Assembly (NCBI RefSeq): GCF_001550065.1
Contig: NZ_LRUB01000016.1
Span: 1-30,809 of the forward strand
Direction of reading: 5' to 3'
DNA length: 30,809 nucleotides
DNA from: Kordiimonas lipolytica
GTDB taxonomy: Bacteria > Pseudomonadota > Alphaproteobacteria > Sphingomonadales > Kordiimonadaceae
In this document: positions 16,494-24,678 of the stretch, piece by piece
Layout of the letters: each line of letters starts with the position of its first letter
Position numbering within the stretch: the first letter of the stretch is position 1
Notes under the pieces: model-generated
What the model was told of the DNA's origin: nothing
Database searches by the model: none
Seen by the model: the letters and a program-made list of their open reading frames with translations, nothing else
Program-made: the position numbers and the translations under genes

Positions 16494-17995
16494 CACCAGC
16501 GCTTCACACGGTCCGCACCTGGGCCGCGCATGAACAGCACCCGAGGCACGACGAACTTGCCTGGAAGCTGGCGGGTGTGGCCTTCGCCCCGCAGCCGGAT
16601 GACGCTGTGGCAGATATGGTGATCAACCGCCTGATCGATAATGCCGGGGTGGCCGTTGCCGCCCTGAACCGCACGCCAGTGGCCGCCGCGCGGGCCCAGG
16701 CTCTCGCGTTCCCGCGCGCTGGTGGTGCGACACTTTTCGGTGTATCGCCCATGGTGCGGGTTGATGCGTCCTGGGCAGCCTGGGCCAATTCCGTTGCGGT
16801 GCGGGAGCTGGATTTCCACGATACCTATCTGGCGGCGGACTATTCCCATCCGGCCGACAATATCCCGACGCTTCTGGCTGTGGCGCAGCAGTGCGGTGCG
16901 TCGGGACGAAGCTTGTTACGCGCCATTGCGGTGGCCTATGAGGTTCAGATCGCCCTGACCCGCGGCATCTGCCTGCATGCCCACAAAATCGATCATGTCG
17001 CCCATCTGGGCGCGTCGGTTGCTGTGGGGATCGGCGCCCTTCTGGGGCTTGGCCGGGAGGTGATCTATCAGGCAGTGCAGCATGCGGTGCATGTGTCCTG
17101 TAGCACCCGGCAGTCCCGCAAGGGACAGATTTCCAGCTGGAAGGCCTATGCACCAGCCCATGCCGCCAAGCTGGCCGTTGAAGCCGTGGACCGCGCCATG
17201 CGAGGGCAAACATCGCCGTCGCCCATTTATGAGGGCGAGGACAGCATCATCGCCCGGCTGCTTGGCGGGGCAGGGCATGAGTATACGGTACAATTGCCGA
17301 AAGAAGGCGCGCCCGCCCGCTCCATTCTTGAAAGTTACACGAAGGCGTATTCGGCGGAATATCAAAGCCAGGCGCTGATCGATCTGGCCCTGCGGATGCG
17401 CGCTCGGATCGTCGATCTGGAAGAGGTTGCATCGATTGCCATCCATACCAGCCACCATACCCATCATGTGATCGGCACGGGAGCCGGGGACCCGCAGAAG
17501 ATGGACCCGCTGGCCAGCCGCGAAACGCTGGACCATTCCATCATGTATATCTTTGCCGTCGCGCTTGAGGACGGATGCTGGCATCACGAGAGATCCTATT
17601 TGCCCGCCCGGGCGGCGAGGCCCGAGACCGGGCGCCTGTGGCAAAAGATCTCAACCGTTGAGGATGCAGGCTGGACCGCGCGTTACCATGCGGCAGACCC
17701 GCGTGAGCGCGCCTTTGGTGGGCGTGTGGAAATCCTGATGAAAAACGGCAGCCTGATCGAGGACGAACTGGCAGTCGCCGACGCGCATCCTGCTGGTGCC
17801 GCGCCATATGGCCGACCGGAATATATCGGTAAATTCAGGAGCCTTACAGGCGGGATACTGACTGTCGGTGCTCAGGACCTGTTTCTGGCATCTGCGGCAA
17901 GATTGAATGACCTGACGGCAGGGGAGCTGGATGCGCTGGTGCCAGAGCTGTCGTCCCATGATCTGCTCCAGATCACCAACGAGGCGATATTCTGA
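16490..17995 (+). CDS. MmgE/PrpD-family protein (2-methylcitrate dehydratase-like)
   Basis: The 501-residue protein has the PrpD fold signatures: a helical N-terminal domain with [12 protein letters not shown] and [14 protein letters not shown], a lid motif [14 protein letters not shown] (about 218), and the C-terminal small domain (RDP-like region with FGGRVEI). PrpD dehydrates 2-methylcitrate to cis-aconitate-type products. The same fold also includes cis-aconitate decarboxylase and iminodisuccinate epimerase, so the reaction is open. The gene overlaps both neighbours (ATGA and TGATG). The pairing with a PrpB-like lyase suggests that a methylcitrate-like tricarboxylate is handled. No PrpC-like citrate synthase is present nearby. 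Confidence 0.9.
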   Translation: MTPALHTVRTWAAHEQHPRHDELAWKLAGVAFAPQPDDAVADMVINRLIDNAGVAVAALNRTPVAAARAQALAFPRAGGATLFGVSPMVRVDASWAAWANSVAVRELDFHDTYLAADYSHPADNIPTLLAVAQQCGASGRSLLRAIAVAYEVQIALTRGICLHAHKIDHVAHLGASVAVGIGALLGLGREVIYQAVQHAVHVSCSTRQSRKGQISSWKAYAPAHAAKLAVEAVDRAMRGQTSPSPIYEGEDSIIARLLGGAGHEYTVQLPKEGAPARSILESYTKAYSAEYQSQALIDLALRMRARIVDLEEVASIAIHTSHHTHHVIGTGAGDPQKMDPLASRETLDHSIMYIFAVALEDGCWHHERSYLPARAARPETGRLWQKISTVEDAGWTARYHAADPRERAFGGRVEILMKNGSLIEDELAVADAHPAGAAPYGRPEYIGKFRSLTGGILTVGAQDLFLASAARLNDLTAGELDALVPELSSHDLLQITNEAIF

Positions 17996-18888
17996 TGCAA
18001 CAGGCATTCGTCAGTGTGGCGGCAAAGCGCCAGACCTTTCGTGCAGGACTGGCATCAGGCAAGATGCTGCGGTTTCCGGGTGCGATTTCGCCCCTGTGTG
18101 CAAAGCTTATTGAACGGAAAGGATTTGATGGCTGCTATGTGTCGGGGGCTGTACTTTCCGCCCAGCAGGCGCTGCCGGATATCGGCCTCACCACCGCGAC
18201 AGAGGTGATCGGCGCCAGCGGTGCCATATCGGCCGCAACAGCATTACCCACACTTGTGGATGCGGATACTGGCTTTGGCGAACCCGTCAATGTGGCGCGC
18301 ACGGTGGCGGCGCTTGAGGCGGCCGGGCTCGCGGGCTGCCATCTTGAAGACCAGCGCCTGCCCAAGCGGTGCGGGCACCTTGACAACAAGGAACTGGTGC
18401 CCGTGGAGGATATGTGCCGCAAAATCCGCGCCGCGCGCGAGATACGCGCCGATGATAGTTTTCTGTTGATGGCACGCACTGACGCCCGCGCCCTTGAAGG
18501 GCTTGATGCCGCTACCGAGCGGGCGAGGGCCTATGTGGATGCGGGTGCCGACGCGGTCTTTCCGGAGGCGCTGGCGAATGAGGCAGAGTTTGAGGCATTT
18601 CGGGCGGCAATCGATGTACCGCTTCTGGCAAACATGACCGAGTTTGGAAAGTCGCCCTTGCTGTCGCTCGATCAATTGCGCAATCTGGGGTACAATATGA
18701 TGATCTATCCGGTCACCCTGTTGCGTCTCGCCATGGCGGCCATGGAGCGGGGCCTTGATGTTCTTGCGCGGGACGGTAGCCAGGAAGGCGTTATCCCGGA
18801 TATGCAGACGCGTGAGCAGTTGTATGACCTGCTCGACTATGACGGCTACGGCCGTTTTGATGCCAGTATCACCAATTTCCAGCTGTAG
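17995..18888 (+). CDS. Isocitrate lyase/PEP mutase family lyase, PrpB-like
   Basis: The 297-residue product has the metal-binding motif VDADTGFGE (D89, D91) and the catalytic loop KRCGHL with C126. This loop separates true lyases (methylisocitrate lyase, isocitrate lyase) from phosphonomutases. The length and the sequence LEDQRLPKRCGH fit methylisocitrate lyase, which gives pyruvate plus succinate. 2,3-dimethylmalate lyase or another hydroxy-diacid lyase is possible. Its start overlaps the PrpD-like stop by one base. It is the last gene of the long operon that begins with the ABC transporter. Confidence 0.9.
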   Translation: MQQAFVSVAAKRQTFRAGLASGKMLRFPGAISPLCAKLIERKGFDGCYVSGAVLSAQQALPDIGLTTATEVIGASGAISAATALPTLVDADTGFGEPVNVARTVAALEAAGLAGCHLEDQRLPKRCGHLDNKELVPVEDMCRKIRAAREIRADDSFLLMARTDARALEGLDAATERARAYVDAGADAVFPEALANEAEFEAFRAAIDVPLLANMTEFGKSPLLSLDQLRNLGYNMMIYPVTLLRLAMAAMERGLDVLARDGSQEGVIPDMQTREQLYDLLDYDGYGRFDASITNFQL

Positions 18889-18950
18889 CGATTACCTTGG
18901 TGTTTCCCAGTGTTCAGTTAGCTGTTGCGGGCCTCATTTAATTGGCGTAT

Positions 18951-18966
18951 AAATTGGCTACTATTT
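18951..18966 (+). promoter_or_regulatory. Shared operator/promoter element, site D (for GS-like operon)
   Basis: AAATTGGCTACTATTT, identical to site C over all 16 bases and embedded in the same longer context (ATAAATTGGCTACTATTTT). It ends 28 bases before the GS-like ATG, the same distance as site C from its gene. Confidence 0.7.
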
Positions 18967-18994
18967 TAAAGCTTTGAATTACGGAGTGTGCAGA

Positions 18995-20344
18995 ATGTTA
19001 AGCTTGGCAGAGGTCAGGGACCTGATATCCGAGAACAGGGACCGTCATGTGAAGATTGGGCTGTTCGATATCGATGGTATCCTTCGGGGCAAATATCTGT
19101 CGGCTGACAAATTCCTCTCGGCACTCGACGGTGGGTTCGGTTTTTGTGACGTGGTGATGGGCTGGGACATGAACGACCAGCTGTATGACAATGTATCTTT
19201 CACCGGATGGCATACCGGTTACCCAGACGCACAGGCCCGCATTGTGCCCGAAAGCTACCGGACGCTTGAGGCAGAAGGCGGGACGCCCTTCTTTCTGGCG
19301 GAGTTTACCGGCAAGGCGGCCGAAATCTGCCCACGAAATCTGCTGCAACGCGTGCTGAAGCGTGCCGAAAACATGGGTTATACCGTCAAGGCGGGCATCG
19401 AATATGAGTTTTTCGTATTCGATGAATCGCCGGAAAGCGCGCGGGAAAAGGGGTTTCGCAATCTGAAACCCATTTCGCCCGGGGCCTTTGGCTATTCGGC
19501 GCTGCGCTCGTGCGAGCATGCAGCCTTCTATCAGGCGCTTCTGAAAGGCGCGGCGGATATGGGCATTCGGATTGAGGGGCTGCACGAGGAAACCGGCGCC
19601 GGCGTCCTGGAAGCCGCGCTCACTGTGAATGACGGCCTGGCGGCCGCAGACAATGCGGCGCTTTTCAAGTTGATGGCCAAGGTAGTGGCCCGTGCTCACG
19701 GCAAGATGGCCACTTTCATGGCGAAAAGCTGCCAGCAGTGGCCCGGCCAGAGCGGCCATATGCATTTGTCTTTATGGAAGGGTGACCAGTCGGCGTTCTT
19801 TGACGAGAAGGCTGAGTACCGGATGAGCCCGGTCATGCGCCAGTTCGTTGCCGGCCAGCGCGATATGATGCCGGAAATACTGGCGATGATTGCCCCCACC
19901 ATCAATGCCTACAGGCGGATGATCCCCGGCTTCTGGGCACCCACCACATCTACCTGGGGAGTGGAAAACCGCACCTGCGCCCTGCGGGTGATCCCGGGCA
20001 GCAAGAAAAGCCAGCGGGTCGAATACCGGATTTCTGCGGCGGACGCCAACCCGTATCTGGCACTTGCGGCGGCCATCGCTTCCGGCTTGTGGGGGATAGA
20101 GAATGGTCGCGACGCCGGCGAACCGAAGACAGGCAATGCCTATGACATCTCAGTGGGCGACGAGCACAAGTTGCCGCTGACGCTGTGGGACGCGGCCCAG
20201 CGCTTGCGGGCAAGCGAGGCGGCGCGCGACTGGTTCGGTGATGCCTTTGTCGACCATTTTGCCGCCACGCGGGAGTGGGAGGAGCGTGAATTCCGCAAGC
20301 ATGTCACCGATTGGGAACTCAATCGATATTTCGAAATTATCTAG
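18995..20344 (+). CDS. Glutamine synthetase-like gamma-glutamylamide ligase
   Basis: The 449-residue protein has the catalytic landmarks of the GS fold: GIEYEFFVFD, LHEETGAGVLEAAL, the G-x-G-x-H-x-H-like SGHMHLSLW, and NRTCALRVI, then VEYRISAADANPYLALAA. The N-terminus (VKIGLFDIDGILRGKYLS) is that of the PuuA/IpuC/FluG-like branch, which joins glutamate to amines rather than making glutamine for assimilation. The ATG at 18995 has GGAG upstream; TTG at 18974 is less likely. It opens a three-gene unit with an aldehyde and an alcohol dehydrogenase. A plausible job is activation of a released primary amine, such as ethanolamine or a diamine, as its gamma-glutamyl derivative. Confidence 0.88.
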   Translation: MLSLAEVRDLISENRDRHVKIGLFDIDGILRGKYLSADKFLSALDGGFGFCDVVMGWDMNDQLYDNVSFTGWHTGYPDAQARIVPESYRTLEAEGGTPFFLAEFTGKAAEICPRNLLQRVLKRAENMGYTVKAGIEYEFFVFDESPESAREKGFRNLKPISPGAFGYSALRSCEHAAFYQALLKGAADMGIRIEGLHEETGAGVLEAALTVNDGLAAADNAALFKLMAKVVARAHGKMATFMAKSCQQWPGQSGHMHLSLWKGDQSAFFDEKAEYRMSPVMRQFVAGQRDMMPEILAMIAPTINAYRRMIPGFWAPTTSTWGVENRTCALRVIPGSKKSQRVEYRISAADANPYLALAAAIASGLWGIENGRDAGEPKTGNAYDISVGDEHKLPLTLWDAAQRLRASEAARDWFGDAFVDHFAATREWEEREFRKHVTDWELNRYFEII

Positions 20345-20359
20345 GTGTGGGTCAGTAGT

Positions 20360-21742
20360 ATGTCAGTAAAAACCGTTTCCCCCATTGATGGCCAGATCGT
20401 TGTCGAGCGGCCCTATGTTGAGAACGATCAGGCATTTGCCTGTATTGATAAAGCCGGTGCCGTGCAAGCCGTGTGGGCGGATGTGCCGGTGAAAGACCGG
20501 GTGACGCTGCTTGGCAGGGCTGTGGACCATATGGTGGCCCACACCGATGACCTGGCGCGCGAGATCACATTGCAGATGGGGCGACCCATCAGCCAGACAC
20601 CGGGTGAGATTGCCGGCATGGCCACCCGTGCGCGCTATATGCTCTCCATTGCAGAGGAGGCGCTGGCCGACCTGCCGCGCCAGGCCCCTGAAGGGCAGCA
20701 TCATTTCATCCGCCGGGCACCCCTTGGGGTGGTGCTGGTTATCAGTCCCTGGAACTATCCGTATCTGACGGCTGTGAATGTCATCATCCCGGCGCTCGCC
20801 GCAGGGAACGCGGTGGTGCTGAAGCCGTCAGCGCAGACCCCATTGATTGGCGAGCGGTTCGCGGAGGCTTTCGAGGCGGCAGGCCTGCCTGCGGGCCTGT
20901 TCCAGTGCCTGCATCTGAGCCGTGAGACAACAACTGCCGTTGTTCGAGAGACCAACATCCATCATGTCGCCTTCACCGGCTCTGTCGCGGGCGGCAAGGA
21001 AATGGAAACAGCGGCGGCTGGCCGGTTCCTCAGCATGGGGCTGGAGTTGGGCGGCAAGGACGCGGCCTATGTGCGCGCAGACGCAGACATCCAGGCTGCG
21101 GCCGAAGGGCTGGTGGATGGTGCCATGTTCAATTCGGGTCAGTCATGCTGCGGCATTGAACGCATTTATGTGGCGGCGCATCGGTATCAGGAATTTGTCG
21201 AGGCCTGCGCGGCTATTGTGAAGGGCTATCGTCTGGGCAACCCGATGGACCTGGCGACCACGTTGGGGCCGGTGGTGAATGTGGCCGCGGCCAGTCACAT
21301 CAGGAGCGAAATTGCGAAAGCCATCGCCGCAGGTGCGACGCCGCTGGTGGATGAGGCAGCCTTTGGCATGGCCAAGGCCGGAACACCTTATGTGGCACCC
21401 CAGATTCTGGTGGATGTGGACCATTCCATGTCCATCATGACAGAGGAAACCTTCGGGCCGGTCGTGGGCATCATGCCGGTGGAAAGCGATGAGGTGGCGA
21501 TCGGCCTGATGAATGACAGCCCTTATGGCCTGACGGCCAGCATCTGGTCCCGTGATGAAGCGGCCTCCCTGAAGATTGCGGACAAGCTTGAGGTGGGTAC
21601 CGTGTTCATGAACCGGTGTGACGCGCTTGAACCTGCCCTGGCGTGGGTGGGTGTCAAGGATACCGGCAAGGGCTGCACCCTGTCGCGCTATGGCTATGAT
21701 GCCATGACGCGGCCAAAATCTTTCAACTTCAAATATTCTTAG
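20360..21742 (+). CDS. NAD(P)-dependent aldehyde dehydrogenase
   Basis: The 460-residue ALDH has the cofactor-binding SPWNYPYLTAVN and VVLKPSAQTP, the glycine-rich FTGSVAGGKE, the general base glutamate in ELGGKDAAY, the nucleophilic cysteine in FNSGQSCCGIER, and the late EETFGPVVGI. It oxidises an aldehyde to the acid. The start is ATG at 20360; GTG at 20345, directly after the GS-like stop, is the alternative. Between a GS-like ligase and an Fe-type alcohol dehydrogenase, it probably oxidises the aldehyde arising from an amino alcohol or amine moiety, as PuuC does in gamma-glutamylated putrescine breakdown. Confidence 0.92.
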   Translation: MSVKTVSPIDGQIVVERPYVENDQAFACIDKAGAVQAVWADVPVKDRVTLLGRAVDHMVAHTDDLAREITLQMGRPISQTPGEIAGMATRARYMLSIAEEALADLPRQAPEGQHHFIRRAPLGVVLVISPWNYPYLTAVNVIIPALAAGNAVVLKPSAQTPLIGERFAEAFEAAGLPAGLFQCLHLSRETTTAVVRETNIHHVAFTGSVAGGKEMETAAAGRFLSMGLELGGKDAAYVRADADIQAAAEGLVDGAMFNSGQSCCGIERIYVAAHRYQEFVEACAAIVKGYRLGNPMDLATTLGPVVNVAAASHIRSEIAKAIAAGATPLVDEAAFGMAKAGTPYVAPQILVDVDHSMSIMTEETFGPVVGIMPVESDEVAIGLMNDSPYGLTASIWSRDEAASLKIADKLEVGTVFMNRCDALEPALAWVGVKDTGKGCTLSRYGYDAMTRPKSFNFKYS

Positions 21743-21753
21743 GGCCTATTGCC

Positions 21754-22938
21754 ATGACATCGGAACAGGTAAATTTCTCAGCAAACTGGAACTATCCCAC
21801 GGCGGTGCGCGTCGGCGCGGGCCGCGTGCGGGAACTGGCGGCATTGTGCGCGCAGTTCGGCATAGCCAAGCCGTTGGTGGTGACGGACAGAGGCACCGCG
21901 AGCCTTCCGTTCACCGTGGCGATCATGAGGCAACTTGGTGATGCGGGGGTGCAAGCTGCGCTTTTTGATGCTGTCGACAGCAACCCCACGGTCACGAATG
22001 TGGAAGAAGGGGCGGTGGCGTTTCGGAGCGGCGGGCATGACGGTGTAGTGGCGCTTGGGGGCGGAAGTGGCCTTGATGCAGGGAAAGCGATCGCCCTTTA
22101 TGCCGGGCAGGATCGCCCGCTGCGGGATTTTGAAGACGCGGGCGACAATTGGATGCGGGTGAACGAAGCCGGGGTGGCGCCTGTGATCGCCGTGCCGACA
22201 ACGGCCGGTACAGGGTCCGAAGTGGGGCGGGCTTCCGTCATTACCTTCCCGGACACCCATGAGAAGAAGATCATCTTTCACCCGACAATGCTGCCAGTGG
22301 CGGTGTTGTCAGACCCTGAGTTGACGGTTGGCCTGCCGGCAGGTCTCACGGCTGCGACGGGACTTGATGCCTTCACCCACTGTTTCGAGGCCTATTGCGC
22401 CCCCGGCTATCATCCGATGGCAGATGGGATCGCGCTTGAAGGGATGCGGCTGATCAAGGCGTGGCTGCCGGTGGCCTATTCGGAACCCGGTCATATCGAG
22501 GCCCGCACCCATATGCTGGTGGCTGCCAGCATGGGGGCAACCGCTTTCCAGAAGGGGCTTGGTGCGGTTCATGCGCTCAGCCATCCCGTGGGGGCCTTCT
22601 ATGGCGCGCATCATGGGCTAGCGAACGCGGTATTCCTGCCCTATGTGATGCTGAGGAACCGGCCTGCCATCGCGGAGAAAATGGCGCGGCTGGGGGCCTT
22701 TCTGGGTTTGGAGAATCCCGGGTTCGATAGTGTGTATGAATGGGTGATGGACTTCCGGGCGCTGTTTGATATCCCGAACTCAGCCGAAGTGCTTGGTGTT
22801 CGGGAAGAAGATATTCCCGCGCTTGCGGCAGCCGCAGAGGCAGATCCGTCGATGGGGGGAAACCCATGCCCGATCAGCCGGGAAGGATTGGCGGACCTGT
22901 TCCAGAGGGCGTTGGCGGGGAAGCTTTCCCCCGCCTGA
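21754..22938 (+). CDS. Iron-containing alcohol dehydrogenase
   Basis: The 394-residue protein has the group III dehydrogenase motifs: GGGSGLDAGK for NAD(P) binding, then metal ligands D and H in TGLDAFTHCFEAY and H residues in GAVHALSHPVGAFYGAHHGLAN. It interconverts an alcohol and an aldehyde, so it may feed the adjacent aldehyde dehydrogenase. It starts 11 bases after the ALDH stop. Its own stop codon lies in the left arm of a short hairpin shared with the convergent GntR gene. Confidence 0.92.
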   Translation: MTSEQVNFSANWNYPTAVRVGAGRVRELAALCAQFGIAKPLVVTDRGTASLPFTVAIMRQLGDAGVQAALFDAVDSNPTVTNVEEGAVAFRSGGHDGVVALGGGSGLDAGKAIALYAGQDRPLRDFEDAGDNWMRVNEAGVAPVIAVPTTAGTGSEVGRASVITFPDTHEKKIIFHPTMLPVAVLSDPELTVGLPAGLTAATGLDAFTHCFEAYCAPGYHPMADGIALEGMRLIKAWLPVAYSEPGHIEARTHMLVAASMGATAFQKGLGAVHALSHPVGAFYGAHHGLANAVFLPYVMLRNRPAIAEKMARLGAFLGLENPGFDSVYEWVMDFRALFDIPNSAEVLGVREEDIPALAAAAEADPSMGGNPCPISREGLADLFQRALAGKLSPA

Positions 22939-22955
22939 GAGTGCTCAGGACTTTT
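22934..22955. terminator. Short bidirectional hairpin between convergent genes
   Basis: CCTGAG-AGTG-CTCAGG (22934-22949) is followed by ACTTTT on the plus strand. The dehydrogenase stop (22936-22938) and the GntR stop (22947-22945) sit in opposite arms. The stem has only 6 bp, so the strength is uncertain. Confidence 0.45.
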
Positions 22956-23604
22956 CGTCCGTTACCGGCTTCGAGAATTCCCGCCAGCGATTGAGGTGCC
23001 GATAGATGGTATAGTTCAATCCATCGCCGTCCCGGCTGCGCAGCATTTCGACCATCTGACGGTGATCCTCGTTACTGGCTCGCATGCCAGCAACCGTTTC
23101 CCAGCCGCCTTCCCGACCGGGAAGGCCGCGATCCCGCAGTTCCCGGATTTGAGTGATCAACAGGTCGTTGCCACCTATTGAGTAGAACCTGTTATGGAAG
23201 GCCATGTTGAGGTCGGTCAGTTCTGCCCGGCTGGCGGTATCGATCGCGGCTTCAAAGTCTTCCACCATCTGGCTCAGCTCGGCCACGTCGTCGTCGGAGC
23301 ATTTCTGCACCGCGAGGCGCCCGGCAGCGGTTTCCAGAATGGTCCGCACTTCATAGAGTTCGGCCCGCTCACGGTCTGACGGGTTGATCACCCTGTACCC
23401 GCGGTTCGGGACATGGTCGATCAGGTGTTTGGCGGCCAGCGCGGACAACGCCATCCTTACCTCGAATCGGTTCGCTTTATACCGATTTTCGATGTCAGCC
23501 TGCTTAAGCCACTCCCCCGGACGGAAATATTCTCCCAGAATATCCGCCTGCAATTGCTGTGCGACGCCAATTTCTGCCGCTTCCGCTGTGTTTTTCCTTG
23601 CCAT
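22945..23604 (-). CDS. GntR-family transcriptional regulator, FCD (FadR-type) subfamily
   Basis: The 219-residue protein has an N-terminal winged helix (about residues 12-75, LKQADIENRYKANRFEVRMALSAL-type recognition helices). A C-terminal all-helical FCD domain has the metal/ligand-type motif DLNMAFHNRFY and later EDHRQMVEMLRSRD. FCD regulators usually sense carboxylates and repress catabolic operons. The start is ATG at 23604; the frame extends to TTG at 23622, which lies within the shared element. The element ends only a few bases upstream of the ATG, so the gene is probably autoregulated and its mRNA nearly leaderless. It is the obvious candidate to bind the five shared elements. Confidence 0.9.
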   Translation of the reverse strand: MARKNTAEAAEIGVAQQLQADILGEYFRPGEWLKQADIENRYKANRFEVRMALSALAAKHLIDHVPNRGYRVINPSDRERAELYEVRTILETAAGRLAVQKCSDDDVAELSQMVEDFEAAIDTASRAELTDLNMAFHNRFYSIGGNDLLITQIRELRDRGLPGREGGWETVAGMRASNEDHRQMVEMLRSRDGDGLNYTIYRHLNRWREFSKPVTDEKS

Positions 23605-23609
23605 ATGAT

Positions 23610-23625
23610 AAATAGTAGCCAATAT
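23610..23625 (-). promoter_or_regulatory. Shared operator/promoter element, site E (for the GntR gene)
   Basis: On the minus strand this reads ATATTGGCTACTATTT, 15 of 16 to the consensus. It ends 5 bases before the GntR ATG, so a bound protein would cover the transcription and translation start. Confidence 0.68.
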
Positions 23626-23645
23626 TGTTAACAGATTTAATCGCC

Positions 23646-23651
23646 TATAAT
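23646..23651 (+). promoter_or_regulatory. Possible -10 box for the 23731 gene
   Basis: TATAAT matches the sigma-70 -10 consensus, with TTGTTA 15 bases upstream (23625-23630) as a weak -35. It would leave a leader of about 75 bases. This part overlaps the edge of site E, so the GntR protein could affect both directions. Confidence 0.35.
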
Positions 23652-23730
23652 TTATAGCAGCAATCGGCGGCCAATGCCAGTGTCGTGTTCGGGCGATTTG
23701 GGTTCAGATATGTAAACAGTGGAGGTGACG

Positions 23731-24648
23731 ATGAATGCGCCCAGTGCCAACCCTAAGACGTCAGTGCCGGAGAGAAAACCGGACGATATAATCCGTGTCC
23801 GCCTTGTGGAAGGCTATGATGTGGTGGCCTACAGTTTTGGCGCGGGCGACGATGTGCTGTTCTGCGCCAATGGCGGGCCGGGCCTGCCGTGCGACTATGT
23901 GCGCGATAGCCACAGCGTGATGGCGGACCGGGGCTTTCGCGTGGTGGCGTGGGACCAGCTTGGCTGCGGCCAGTCCGACCGGCCGGAGGATGCGAGCCTG
24001 TGGACGCTGGAGCGCTATGTGGCGGAAGCCGAACAGGTTAGGAAGGTGCTAGAGCTGGGGAAGGTTCATTTCCTTGGCCAGTCCTGGGGGACCTGGATGG
24101 GCACGGAATATGCGCTGACCCATCAGGAAAAGCTGAAGTCCCTCATTCTTGCCAATGGCAATTGCAACATCCCGCATCTTGTGCGGGAACTGAACCGGTT
24201 GCGCGAGGCCCTGGGGCCGGAAACCGTTGCCATGATGCAGCGTCATGAGGCAGAGGGGACACTCGACCATCCAGAATATCAGGCCGCCATCACCATACTG
24301 AACTACCGCCATGTATGCCGGCTGGATGAATGGCCGGCAGCGGTGAACCGGTCGCTCGAGGACTGGAACATGGGGCCTTATATGACCATGCAGGGCCCGA
24401 ACGAATTCACTTACACGGGCAATATGAAGGATTGGAACCGCATACCGGACATGCACCGGATCACAGTGCCCGTCTTGTTGTTGAGCGGCTTGTATGACGA
24501 ACTGACACCGGCCGGCACGGCGGAAATGCACCATGCGCTTCCGAATTCGGAAGTTCGGATTTTCAAGAACAGCTCCCACATGCCGTTCTTCGAGGAACCG
24601 GAAGCCTATTTCGACTGTCTTGAAACATTCCTGCGGAAGGTTTCCTGA
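23731..24648 (+). CDS. Alpha/beta hydrolase, prolyl aminopeptidase-like (S33)
   Basis: The 305-residue protein has the family layout of proline iminopeptidases. The oxyanion motif is ANGGPGLP (usually HGGPG; here N replaces H). The nucleophile is GQSWGTWMG with S118. The acid is in LSGLYDELTP, and the histidine is in SSHMPFFEEPEAY. The ATG at 23731 is preceded by GGAGGTG; the GTG at 23719 lies in that ribosome binding site. There is no signal peptide, so the enzyme is cytoplasmic. It is divergent from GntR and followed by a porin, so it may remove an amino-acid or acyl residue from the imported compound. Its membership in the regulon is likely but not shown by a clear element in its direction. 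Confidence 0.86.
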   Translation: MNAPSANPKTSVPERKPDDIIRVRLVEGYDVVAYSFGAGDDVLFCANGGPGLPCDYVRDSHSVMADRGFRVVAWDQLGCGQSDRPEDASLWTLERYVAEAEQVRKVLELGKVHFLGQSWGTWMGTEYALTHQEKLKSLILANGNCNIPHLVRELNRLREALGPETVAMMQRHEAEGTLDHPEYQAAITILNYRHVCRLDEWPAAVNRSLEDWNMGPYMTMQGPNEFTYTGNMKDWNRIPDMHRITVPVLLLSGLYDELTPAGTAEMHHALPNSEVRIFKNSSHMPFFEEPEAYFDCLETFLRKVS

Positions 24649-24678
24649 AGCTGACAACCGGGCCGACAGGCCCTCAAT

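Noticed and set aside
17995..18888. Phosphonate metabolism (PEP mutase or phosphonopyruvate hydrolase)
   Set aside because: The KRCGH loop with catalytic cysteine indicates a C-C lyase, and no phosphonatase or transaminase partner is present, although the ABC transporter type would allow phosphonates.
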